In this document: positions 8,513-16,363 of the stretch, in pieces
Numbering within the stretch: the stretch's first letter is position 1
Layout: every line of letters begins with the position of its first letter
Assembly: GCA_963702565.1 (NCBI GenBank)
Contig: CAVPDE010000015.1
Coordinates: 1-64,000 of the forward strand
Origin: CAVPDE01 sp963702565
Lineage (GTDB): Bacteria > Desulfobacterota > DSM-4660 > Desulfatiglandales > HGW-15
Reading direction: 5' to 3'
Length of the DNA stretch: 64,000 nucleotides
Translations under genes and position numbers: made by a program
The notes under the pieces: generated by a model
Databases searched by the model: none
Seen by the model: only the letters and a program-made list of their open reading frames with translations
Told to the model about the DNA's origin: nothing

Positions 8513-9628
8513 TCACAGCCTCATAGGCATAATCAAACCGAGAAACCCCTCGTCGTCTTTTCCTCTGATTACGCAGGGACTCGAATTGTCGATAAAACCC
8601 AGATCCACAACTTCCGTAGCCATATTCTGGAGCACGTCGATGAAGTAACGGGGATTGAATCCTGCTTCCAGACGCTCTCCCTTGTACTCCACCTCCAATT
8701 TCTCCTGAGCATCCCCCAGGTCGGGATTAATGGAGACCAACTCCAGGCCGCCCTTATCGAGGCTCACCTTCACGCCCCTGTATGTCTCTGTGGCAAGAAT
8801 GATCATTTTTTTCATTCCATCCAAGAGATCCTCCCTTTTGATCTTGACCACTCCTTTTACCTTCTTGGGGATCACGGCACTGTAGTCGGGGAACTTGCTT
8901 TCAAGCAAACGGATCACAATCAAAGAATTCTCCTTTCTCGCAACACAGTTGCTTTGCTTAAAACCTAATTCGATGGTTCCCCCTTCACTCGCCAGTTTGC
9001 TCAGTTCCGCCATGCCCTTTTTAGGGATCATAACTCCGCCGTCCAGTTTAATCTTTTCAATATCCTTGACCTCTTTGTCGATCAAAGACAGACGGTGGCC
9101 GTCGGTGGAAACCATTCGGAGATAAGTCTTTCCTTCACGCACGACCTTCTCCGTGAAAATCCCGGAGAGCTTGAACCCCGCTTCCTCGAGGGTAACGGAA
9201 TATATCGTTTTGTTGATCATTTCTCCGAGGAGCTCCCCGTCGATTTGAGCCATAGGAACATCCTCGGGCTCCACAAAAACCGGGTATTCCTCGGCGGAGA
9301 GCGCTGCCAGATTGTATTTCGCCCGCTCATCAGAAATAAAAACCCAATTGTTTTCCTTTTCTTTAATATAAATACTCGGATGCTTGCTCTCTTTTAAAAT
9401 CTCGAAGAGTTTTCGTCCGGAAATCGTCACACTTCCCGGTTGCGCCACTTCAGCCGGAATTCGTTGCTGCAAGCTGATCTCAAGATCCGTGGCCGAGATC
9501 TGGATCGAGGCTTCCTGCGCTGAAAGAAGAATCATGGAGAGAATAGGCATATTGCTTCTCTTCTCGATGATGCTTTGTACTCTGGCAACCGCTTTCATAA
9601 GTTCATCTTTGTCTATTCTTATTTCCAT
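8513..9628 (-). CDS. dnaN: DNA polymerase III beta subunit (sliding clamp), 371 aa
   Basis: Ring-shaped processivity clamp for DNA polymerase III. The three tandem clamp domains are recognisable (N-terminal MEIRIDKDELMKAVARVQSI, central ISGRKLFEILK and FKLSGIFTE, C-terminal MPMRL end). The frame is open to a TTG at 9640, but the Shine-Dalgarno GGAGG lies inside that extension and five bases before the ATG at 9628. Protein synthesis should therefore start at 9628. Order on the minus strand is dnaA-dnaN-gyrB-gyrA. Confidence 0.96.
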   Translation of the reverse strand: MEIRIDKDELMKAVARVQSIIEKRSNMPILSMILLSAQEASIQISATDLEISLQQRIPAEVAQPGSVTISGRKLFEILKESKHPSIYIKEKENNWVFISDERAKYNLAALSAEEYPVFVEPEDVPMAQIDGELLGEMINKTIYSVTLEEAGFKLSGIFTEKVVREGKTYLRMVSTDGHRLSLIDKEVKDIEKIKLDGGVMIPKKGMAELSKLASEGGTIELGFKQSNCVARKENSLIVIRLLESKFPDYSAVIPKKVKGVVKIKREDLLDGMKKMIILATETYRGVKVSLDKGGLELVSINPDLGDAQEKLEVEYKGERLEAGFNPRYFIDVLQNMATEVVDLGFIDNSSPCVIRGKDDEGFLGLIMPMRL

Positions 9629-9838
9629 AATTACCTCCAAGATCTTCTAATCATCATACACCATCAATGGTGTTGGTTTGTTTAAAACTGAACTAAGCCG
9701 ATAGAATCACGAAAAATCTTTCACTGCAATCCAAGTATCCTTTTCCTAAGGTTGAGAGAGTTTAGAGCTCACTCTCTTTATTCCCATTCCTTTATATTCA
9801 ACATTTCTTCTCTTACTGCAAACTTTGTTGTGAAAATG
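9629..9838. other. dnaA-dnaN intergenic region
   Basis: About 210 AT-rich bases between dnaA and dnaN. By eye I find no cluster of TTATNCACA-type DnaA boxes on either strand here or in the 183 bases upstream of dnaA. There is therefore no sequence support for an origin of replication in the usual position. A short palindrome (ACCATCAATGGTG) lies near 9660. Confidence 0.5.
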
Positions 9839-11140
9839 TCAACCTAGGAGGCTTTCAATCTTACTTAAATCCTTTTCAACGTCCTTCTTCTCATCCTTTT
9901 CTTTTTCGACCTTTCTGAGCGCATGGATCACCGTGGAATGATCCTTATGATTGAAGGAGTTCCCAATTTCCTTAAAAGAAAGATTTGTAAATTTTCTGGC
10001 CAGATACATAGCCAATTGTCGAGGATAAGAATAAATCCGATTCTTCTTATTAGAGAGAAGGTCACTCATGGAAATATTAAAGTAGCCGGCGGTGGTGGTC
10101 ATAATATCTTCAAGGGTGATCTCACTTCTATTTCTATCCCGAATCAAAGTCCTGACTGTAGAGATGGTTACAGGTTCGTCGCTGAGCGATGCGAAAGTCT
10201 GCACACGGATCATATTTTTCAAAAGGTTCTTAATGTCACCACTCGAATTCGACAGGAAGAACACCACATCTTCAGCCAGACTGAGATTATCTTCAGCAGC
10301 CTCTTTCTGGATGATAGAGATCTTCAGGGCTTGGTCCGGGTCGTCAATGTCCGCCAATAAACCCCAGCCGAGGCGAGATTTTAACTCCGGGTTGATGCTT
10401 CTCAGTTTATTGGGGGCACTGTCACCCGTAATAACAAGCTGTTGCTTTTGACTGTAAAGGGCATTAAAAACAGAAAGAAACTCCTCTTGTGTTTTCTCCC
10501 GATTGGCCAGGTGATGGATGTCATCGAAAAGCAGAAGATCAAGGTTTGACAAATCCGACCTGAAATCATCCAGCCTGTCGTTCTTTATAGAGTAAGTGAA
10601 ATCCGAACTAAAGGCATCAGAGGAAAGATACCTCAAACGGCAACGGGGATTCTTTTTCAGCCGATGGTTCCCGATCGCGTGAAGAAGGTGAGTCTTTCCC
10701 AATCCGTTCACACAATAAAGATACAACAAATTGTACTCTTCTGTTCTTTTCTCCGCAACCTCTCGTGCTGTGGACCAAGCAAATCGGTTACACTCCCCTG
10801 TCATGAAGGTCTCAAAGGTCATAGAGGGATTCAGCCTGCGTTTCAGGTAACTCTCCGACTTCTCAACCTCCCGCGGCTCTTTTTCCATTGCCTCATGATC
10901 ATAAGAAAAATGGATGCTCGGGGAGATCCTGGCGATTTTCTTAAATGACTTTTTTATGTCGATCAGGTAGTTATCGTTTAACCAGGTCGCCACGAATTTG
11001 TTAGGCACTCCTAGAACCACTACTTCAGGGTCGAATCTCTTTAGTGAAGTGCGGGAGAACCAAGTCTTGAATTCCCCTTTACTCATCTTAGATTCTAGAC
11101 TCTTGGATACATCTACCCATATGTCTTTTCTGTGGCTCAT
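9839..11140 (-). CDS. dnaA: chromosomal replication initiator DnaA, 433 aa, with a divergent P-loop
   Basis: Replication initiator and AAA+ ATPase. Domain I (about residues 1-75), a short domain II, the AAA+ core (about 105-320) and the DNA-binding domain IV with the signature DHSTVIHALRK near residue 405 are all present. The Walker A loop reads CVNGLGKT where most DnaA proteins have GGVGLGKT, so the first conserved glycine is replaced by Cys; the GK-T remains. Walker B is LLLFDDIHHL and the sensor region is KSRLGWGLLADI. The hydrolysis and ring-forming elements otherwise look complete. The protein is divergently transcribed from the acs cluster. It is probably functional but unusual, and a second dnaA elsewhere cannot be excluded. 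Confidence 0.92.
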   Translation of the reverse strand: MSHRKDIWVDVSKSLESKMSKGEFKTWFSRTSLKRFDPEVVVLGVPNKFVATWLNDNYLIDIKKSFKKIARISPSIHFSYDHEAMEKEPREVEKSESYLKRRLNPSMTFETFMTGECNRFAWSTAREVAEKRTEEYNLLYLYCVNGLGKTHLLHAIGNHRLKKNPRCRLRYLSSDAFSSDFTYSIKNDRLDDFRSDLSNLDLLLFDDIHHLANREKTQEEFLSVFNALYSQKQQLVITGDSAPNKLRSINPELKSRLGWGLLADIDDPDQALKISIIQKEAAEDNLSLAEDVVFFLSNSSGDIKNLLKNMIRVQTFASLSDEPVTISTVRTLIRDRNRSEITLEDIMTTTAGYFNISMSDLLSNKKNRIYSYPRQLAMYLARKFTNLSFKEIGNSFNHKDHSTVIHALRKVEKEKDEKKDVEKDLSKIESLLG

Positions 11141-11323
11141 GGCGGGGTGTCTTCTTGGTTTAACGGTGCCTGGATATTAGAAAAATCTTATATGGATGGC
11201 AACTAAAATCTCCCGATTAAGTGGTTAGAAAGAAACTTGCTGGCAAACGGGGTTGCGGTTCCTGAGCCGGGTCCGGTTCAAACAGATTCCAGTTGCGTCC
11301 AAAGTGCGTATTAGGAGGATCTC

Positions 11324-12067
11324 ATGGCTTACTCGATTGGCTTGGCAGGAAAAGGCGGAACAGGCAAAACAACGGTCGCCGGTTTACTGATTAAGTATTT
11401 GGTGGAAAAGGGAAAGGTGCCTGTGCTCGCGGTGGATGCGGATGCGAATGCCAACCTCAATGAAGTTCTCGGACTGGAGGTACAGGAGACTCTCGGGGAT
11501 GCCCGAGAGGAGATGAAGAAGGGTGTGGCCACTGGAATGACCAAGGATATCTTCATGGAAATGAAGTTGGAGCAGGCCCTCGTGGAAGCCAAGGGGTACG
11601 ATCTTGTAGTGATGGGAAGGCCCGAGGGGCCTGGGTGTTACTGTGCCGCCAACACGCTTCTCACCAATTATATGGATCGGCTCATCAACAATTACGCCTA
11701 CATCGTTGTGGACAACGAAGCAGGGATGGAGCACATTAGCCGGCTCACGACCAACAACATCGATCTTCTCCTCGTGGTTTCCGACCCGAGCCGTAGAGGA
11801 ATTCAGGCCGCTGCCAGGATCCTGGAGCTCACCCGAGAACTCCCGCTGAACATCAAGAACAAGGCGTTTGTGGTCAATCAGGCGAAAGAGAATCAGGAAG
11901 CGGATATCGAGAAGAGCGCTAAGGAATTCGGGCTCGATCTCTCCGGAATCATCCCTGACGATCCGCTGATCAGGGAATTCGATGTGAGCGGAAAGCCGAC
12001 GACCCAGCTTACAATGAAAAGCAAGGCCGTAGAAAAGGCGTTCAAGATTTTCGAAGCCATTCTGTGA
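11324..12067 (+). CDS. cooC: CODH/ACS nickel-insertion ATPase (CooC/AcsF family), 247 aa
   Basis: A MinD/NifH-type P-loop ATPase that matures the nickel centres of CO dehydrogenase or acetyl-CoA synthase. The deviant Walker A with signature Lys, GKGGTGKTT, is at residues 9-17. The CxC nickel/zinc-binding motif lies in GPGCYCAAN near residue 106, and the Walker B/switch region DNEAGMEH is near 130. Length matches CooC/AcsF (about 250 aa). An AGGAGG ribosome-binding site stands seven bases before the ATG. It is the first gene of the acs cluster, so a role in ACS nickel insertion is likely; whether it serves CooS or AcsB cannot be told from sequence. Confidence 0.88.
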   Translation: MAYSIGLAGKGGTGKTTVAGLLIKYLVEKGKVPVLAVDADANANLNEVLGLEVQETLGDAREEMKKGVATGMTKDIFMEMKLEQALVEAKGYDLVVMGRPEGPGCYCAANTLLTNYMDRLINNYAYIVVDNEAGMEHISRLTTNNIDLLLVVSDPSRRGIQAAARILELTRELPLNIKNKAFVVNQAKENQEADIEKSAKEFGLDLSGIIPDDPLIREFDVSGKPTTQLTMKSKAVEKAFKIFEAIL

Positions 12068-12154
12068 CAGCAAGATATTGTGGTCCTCTTCTACACCCTA
12101 CCAAATCTAGATCTTTTGAATGGGAAAAGCCTTCATTTTACAGGCAAAAACTTC

Positions 12155-12183
12155 TTGACAAGGCATTTTCGCTTCAATATGGT
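12155..12183 (+). promoter_or_regulatory. possible sigma-70 promoter between cooC and acsD
   Basis: TTGACA at 12155-12160, a 17-base spacer, then TATGGT at 12178-12183. The predicted start falls at or inside the terminator hairpin that follows immediately. It is therefore either fortuitous, or drives a transcript whose very first bases form an attenuator upstream of acsD. Confidence 0.4.
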
Positions 12184-12187
12184 GAGA

Positions 12188-12215
12188 CCTCCTCTTTAGG
12201 GAGGATTTTTCTTTT
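12188..12215 (+). terminator. intrinsic terminator after cooC, upstream of acsD
   Basis: The short stem CCTCC/GGAGG with loop TCTTTAG is followed by ATTTTTCTTTT. It lies about 120 bases after the cooC stop and 210 bases before acsD, so acsD and the genes after it may be separately or conditionally expressed. The rest of the 358-base gap (12068-12425) holds no other recognisable element. Confidence 0.55.
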
Positions 12216-12425
12216 CCCCCATAGGGCGGTTGGGATTAAGCTTTATTGCCCAGTCCCGTTGCATCTCAACAAAATTGGTGTCTTTTAGACCATCGTGGCG
12301 CTCGTATTTATTGAAACCGGGGGCACGGATGATCTTTGTGCACCCGTTTTCTAATTGTTTGTTTCCTGATTTCCGAGTTCATCGGATTTCAGATGACACT
12401 CTCATTAGACAAGGAGGGAACAACA

Positions 12426-14042
12426 TTGGCCTTTGAATTTCCAAAGCAACCCTATTCTGGAAAGATAGGGACTACGACCATCGGAACAGGGAAAGGGGCC
12501 CTCACCTTGGGAGGAGAGGAATCCTACCCATTCTATGTCTTTGAAGGGAAAATGCCCAACCCGCCCAAGATCGCTATGGAGATCTGGGATTACGATCCTT
12601 CAAAAGACTGGCCTGCTGCTGCAGTAGAGCCGTTCAAGGATGTGATTTCCGCACCCGAGGCGTGGGCCAAGAAATGTGTGAAGGACTACGGCGCGGATCT
12701 CATTGTCCTGCAAATGAAGAGCATCGATCCCAACGGAATGGACAGGAAACCGGATGAGGCGGCTGCTGTTGCAATAAAAGTGATCGATGCGGTGGATGTT
12801 CCTGTGGTGGTCTGGGGAACCGCGAACAACCAGAAGGACGAGGAAGTGCTCAAGAAGATTTCCGAGACCTGCCAGGGGAAGAATGTTTCCCTATCCCCGG
12901 TGGAAGAAGGGAATCACAAGGGCGTGGGAGCCAGCGCTCTAGCCTATGGGCACCTCATCGTCGCCTCCTCTCCTATCGACGTCAATCTGGCCAAGCAGCT
13001 GAACATTCTGCTCGGGAACCTCGGCGTTGCCGGCAACAAGATCGTTATTGATCCCACCACCGGCGGACTCGGGTACGGCCTGGAGTATTCCTACTCCGTC
13101 ATGGAACGGATCCGGATGGCGGCCCTGACCCAGGAAGACGACAAGCTCCAGATCCCCATGATCTCCAATGTCGGCAATGAGATCTGGAAATCCAAGGAAG
13201 CCGGCCAATCCATTGAGGACGCCCCGACCCTTGGAGACCCCGAGAAACGGGGGATCATGATGGAGAGCGTTGCGGCCACCTGCTACCTCATGGCCGGTTC
13301 GGACGTGGTGATCCTGCGGCATCCGGAAAGCGTGAAGCTGGTTCGCTCTTTCATCGACCGAATGGTGAAGGGCGGCGCTGCAACGGATGTGAAGCCCGTT
13401 GCCAAGAAGCTTCCCCTCAAGGAAGCGGATCTGATTTCGATTTCACCGCAGCCGCAGACTGCTGTGGGCAAAGAGGAAGCTCCGGCCAAAGAAAAACCCG
13501 CCAAGGCAGCAGCGCCCCAGAAAGAGGAAAAACCCAGAACGCCGGCCAAGCCTGCGGATAAGGTTGTGGAGCTCAAGCCCAAGGCTGAGGAAGTCAAGGC
13601 CAAGGCGGAGCCGGATGCCAAGGCCAAAGCCGAGGCAGAGGCCAAGGCTAAAGCCGAAGCAGAAGCCAGGGCCAAGACAGAGGCTGAGGCAAGAGCCAAG
13701 AAGGAAGCGGAAGACAAGGCCAAGGCCGAAGCCCAGGCCAAAGTAAAAGCTGAAGCGGATGCAAAAGCGCAAGCCGAAGCAGAGGCCAGGAAAAAAGTCG
13801 AGGCCGCCGCCAAAGAGAAAGATGAGCTCCAGGCCCTGAGAGAAAAGAGAGCCAAGGAAAAGGCCGCTGCTCAGGACAAAGATCCGGCTCGGGAGGAAAA
13901 AAAGGCCCAGGAAAAGGAAGAGGCCGCTGCTGCGAAAAAAGCCAGGGAAGAAGAGAAGGCGGCCAAGCGCCTGGCTAAAGAGCCTGAAACCCTGGTGGAC
14001 CGGCTGGCCAAGAATCTGGACCGGATCCACAGGCGCGTGTAA
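12426..14042 (+). CDS. acsD: corrinoid iron-sulfur protein small subunit (CODH/ACS delta), 539 aa, with Lys/Ala/Glu tail
   Basis: AcsD/CdhD is the TIM-barrel small subunit of the corrinoid iron-sulfur protein that carries the methyl group from MeTr (AcsE) to acetyl-CoA synthase in the Wood-Ljungdahl pathway. The catalytic-domain part (about residues 1-340; KMPNPPKIAMEIWDYDP, DPTTGGLGYGLEYSYSVMER) is typical. It is followed by about 190 residues almost entirely of AKAEAEAK-like charged repeats predicted to form one long helix or coiled coil. Moorella AcsD ends near 310 residues, so the tail is an added element of unknown role. The start is a TTG at 12426 because AAGGAGG lies eight bases before it; earlier ATGs lack a ribosome-binding site. 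Confidence 0.88.
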   Translation: MAFEFPKQPYSGKIGTTTIGTGKGALTLGGEESYPFYVFEGKMPNPPKIAMEIWDYDPSKDWPAAAVEPFKDVISAPEAWAKKCVKDYGADLIVLQMKSIDPNGMDRKPDEAAAVAIKVIDAVDVPVVVWGTANNQKDEEVLKKISETCQGKNVSLSPVEEGNHKGVGASALAYGHLIVASSPIDVNLAKQLNILLGNLGVAGNKIVIDPTTGGLGYGLEYSYSVMERIRMAALTQEDDKLQIPMISNVGNEIWKSKEAGQSIEDAPTLGDPEKRGIMMESVAATCYLMAGSDVVILRHPESVKLVRSFIDRMVKGGAATDVKPVAKKLPLKEADLISISPQPQTAVGKEEAPAKEKPAKAAAPQKEEKPRTPAKPADKVVELKPKAEEVKAKAEPDAKAKAEAEAKAKAEAEARAKTEAEARAKKEAEDKAKAEAQAKVKAEADAKAQAEAEARKKVEAAAKEKDELQALREKRAKEKAAAQDKDPAREEKKAQEKEEAAAAKKAREEEKAAKRLAKEPETLVDRLAKNLDRIHRRV

Positions 14043-14125
14043 AGCGATCATGGTGTATAAGCCCGCAGGGCTTGAAAATAAAAAACAACCCCATTAATAC
14101 CTCTTAAGAAGGGAGGAAACAAAGT

Positions 14126-15232
14126 ATGTCGAAATTAGTAGCGTTTGCAGCGATCCAGGGTGCGTACAATATCGTCTCGAAGGCGGAAGGAAAATACAAG
14201 CAGGCCCTGGAAACGTACGGTGGAGCCCAGAAAATAGCGTTTCCCAACACCGCCTATTTCTTGCCGATCATTTATTCCCTCACAGGAATGAAAGTGACGG
14301 ATCTGGATTCCGCGAAAAAACCCCTTGCGTTTGCGCGGAAGCTCTTGCCGCCCCACGTCAAAAAGGACTGTCACGTGCCTTATCTCGGCCCGCTGCTGGA
14401 TGCAGGGATGGCGGCCCTCTTTGCAGAAGAGATCGTGGAGGCGATTCGATACGTGGACGATCCGAACTTCTACCAGCCCGAAGTGGAAGATCCGGATCTG
14501 GACAACGGAAAGCTCTGGCTCGGCGCAGCGGACGACAAGATCATGAGGAAGAGGGGCGTCGAGTTCGTGGACGGGACAGCTCCCGGGTTTGCAGCCATTG
14601 TGGGCGCGGCCCCCGACTCCAAAACGGCGAAGAAGATGGCCGAGGAATACCAGCTCAAGACCATCTACGTTTTCATGGCCGCCAACCAGAACGGGACCAC
14701 TTTTGCCCAGCAGCTCGTTCAGGAAAAGGTGCAGATCGGCTGGAACACGCGTCTCGTTCCTTTTGGTCCGGATATCTCGGCCGCGGTGTTTGCCCTGGGT
14801 TTTGCGAACCGGGCCGGCATGGCCTTCGGCGGGATTCAGCCCGGCGATTACAAGAAACAGCTCAAGTACCAGAAGGACCGCGTGTTCGCCTTTGTGAATG
14901 CCCTGGGAGAGGTCAACGCGGAATGGGCGGCCAATGCGGCCGGCTGCGTCAACTGGGGATTCCCGACCATAGCGGACACGGACATCCCTGAAGTGCTCCC
15001 CACCGGGGTCTGCACTTATGAGCATGTGGTGGCGAACGTCCTTCACGATGATATGCCTTCCAGGTCCATTGAGATTCGTGGCCTCAAAGTCAGCGTGGCC
15101 AAGGTGGACATCCCGCTGGCCTATGGCCCGGCCTTCGAAGGGGAACGGGTTCGCAAGGACGATCTCTATCTGGAGACGGGCGGCGGGAAGACCCAGTGCA
15201 CCGAGCTCTGCAAAATGGCGGGAGATGAATGA
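14126..15232 (+). CDS. acsB: acetyl-CoA synthase AcsB, N-terminal part (368 aa)
   Basis: Covers the N-terminal domain (CODH-binding and Rossmann-like in Moorella) and the beginning of the central domain of acetyl-CoA synthase. It ends at ...CTELCKMAGDE, which corresponds to roughly the middle of a 730-residue AcsB. A GGGAGG ribosome-binding site precedes the ATG. The stop TGA (15230-15232) overlaps the ATG of the next frame in ATGAATGA. The downstream frame picks up the family alignment with essentially no residues missing. This is therefore either a gene split with translational coupling or a +1 frameshift (natural or sequencing-derived) in a single acsB. No A-cluster ligands lie in this part. 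Confidence 0.85.
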   Translation: MSKLVAFAAIQGAYNIVSKAEGKYKQALETYGGAQKIAFPNTAYFLPIIYSLTGMKVTDLDSAKKPLAFARKLLPPHVKKDCHVPYLGPLLDAGMAALFAEEIVEAIRYVDDPNFYQPEVEDPDLDNGKLWLGAADDKIMRKRGVEFVDGTAPGFAAIVGAAPDSKTAKKMAEEYQLKTIYVFMAANQNGTTFAQQLVQEKVQIGWNTRLVPFGPDISAAVFALGFANRAGMAFGGIQPGDYKKQLKYQKDRVFAFVNALGEVNAEWAANAAGCVNWGFPTIADTDIPEVLPTGVCTYEHVVANVLHDDMPSRSIEIRGLKVSVAKVDIPLAYGPAFEGERVRKDDLYLETGGGKTQCTELCKMAGDE

Positions 15233-16343
15233 GATCGAAGACGGGAAAGTGGAACTCGTGGGGCCCGACATCAAAGAGGTGAAAAAAGGGTCACGCTTGC
15301 CTCTCGGCATCTATGTCCAGGTGGCCGGCCGCAAGATGCAGCCTGATTTTGAACCCATCCTGGAGCGGCAGATTCACCATCTCATCAACTATGCCCAGGG
15401 CATCATGCACATCGGGCAGAGGGATATCGCCTGGATCCGCGTGGGCGAGCAGGCCGTGGAAAAAGGCTTCTCCCTCAAACACATCGGCACCATTCTCCAT
15501 GCCAAGCTCCACCAGGACTTCGGGAGCATTCTGGACAAGGTCCAGGTGACCCTTTATACGAAGAAAGAAGATGTGGACAAGCTCACGGCAAGGGCCAGGG
15601 GGGAATACAAAACCAGAGACGACCGCGTGGAAAAGATGACGGACGAGGCCGTGGAAACGTACTACTCCTGCACCCTGTGCCAGTCCTTTGCGCCGAGCCA
15701 TGTGTGCGTCATCAGCCCTGAGCGAACCGGGTTGTGCGGGGCCTACAACTGGATGGACTGCAAGGCCTCTTTTGAAATCAATCCCACGGGCCCGAACCAG
15801 CCGGTGCAGAAAGGCGAGGTCCTGGATCCCAAGCTCGGGCAGTGGAAGGGTGTGAACGATTTCGTGTTCAAGGCTTCGCGCCAGACCGTTGACCACTACA
15901 ATTTCTACAGCCTCTTGTACGATCCCATGACCACCTGCGGGTGCTGCGAGTGCATTGCCGCCGTGATCCCGGGTTGCAACGGTGTCATGACCGTGAACCG
16001 GGACTACACCGGAGAGACCCCTTGCGGAATGAAGTTCACGACCCTGGCCGGCGTCATGGGCGGCGGTCAATCTTCTCCGGGGTTTGTGGGTCACTCCAAG
16101 TACAACATCACCCAGAGGAAGTTCATCGTAGGCGACGGCGGGTTGCTCCGCCTGGTCTGGATGCCCAAGGCGCTGAAAGAAGAGCTTCGCGAGCGGCTGC
16201 TCAGGCGAGGCAAGGAACTGGGCGTGCCCGACCTCATTGACCGGATTGCGGATGAAACGGTGGGAATCACGGAAGCGGACATCATGCCCTTCCTCAAAGA
16301 AAAGAATCATCCAGCTCTGAAGATGGAATCCATTGTGGGCTAA
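15225..16343 (+). CDS. acsB: acetyl-CoA synthase AcsB, C-terminal catalytic part (372 aa)
   Basis: Carries the remainder of the central domain and the catalytic domain that condenses CO, the methyl group and CoA into acetyl-CoA. The A-cluster ligands are all visible: the C-x2-C-x8-C-x9-C set in YYSCTLCQSFAPSHVC...LCGAY (about residues 147-170) binds the 4Fe-4S, and the CGC motif in MTTCGCCECIAA (about 237) holds the proximal and distal nickel. The chosen ATG at 15225 overlaps the upstream stop by eight bases (ATGAATGA), consistent with reinitiation. Archaeal CdhC also lacks the bacterial N-terminal domain, but its boundary is different from this split point. It is followed 20 bases later by acsC. 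Confidence 0.87.
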   Translation: MNEIEDGKVELVGPDIKEVKKGSRLPLGIYVQVAGRKMQPDFEPILERQIHHLINYAQGIMHIGQRDIAWIRVGEQAVEKGFSLKHIGTILHAKLHQDFGSILDKVQVTLYTKKEDVDKLTARARGEYKTRDDRVEKMTDEAVETYYSCTLCQSFAPSHVCVISPERTGLCGAYNWMDCKASFEINPTGPNQPVQKGEVLDPKLGQWKGVNDFVFKASRQTVDHYNFYSLLYDPMTTCGCCECIAAVIPGCNGVMTVNRDYTGETPCGMKFTTLAGVMGGGQSSPGFVGHSKYNITQRKFIVGDGGLLRLVWMPKALKEELRERLLRRGKELGVPDLIDRIADETVGITEADIMPFLKEKNHPALKMESIVG

Positions 16344-16363
16344 TAGGGAGATAGGAGAGAACT

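Noticed and set aside
9629..11323. Origin of replication beside dnaA
   Set aside because: No DnaA-box clusters or AT-rich 13-mer-like repeats were seen by eye in either flanking gap.
13283..13855. Leu/Ala/Ser-rich minus-strand frame over the AcsD tail
   Set aside because: It is the complement of the AKAEAEAK repeats and has no ribosome-binding site.
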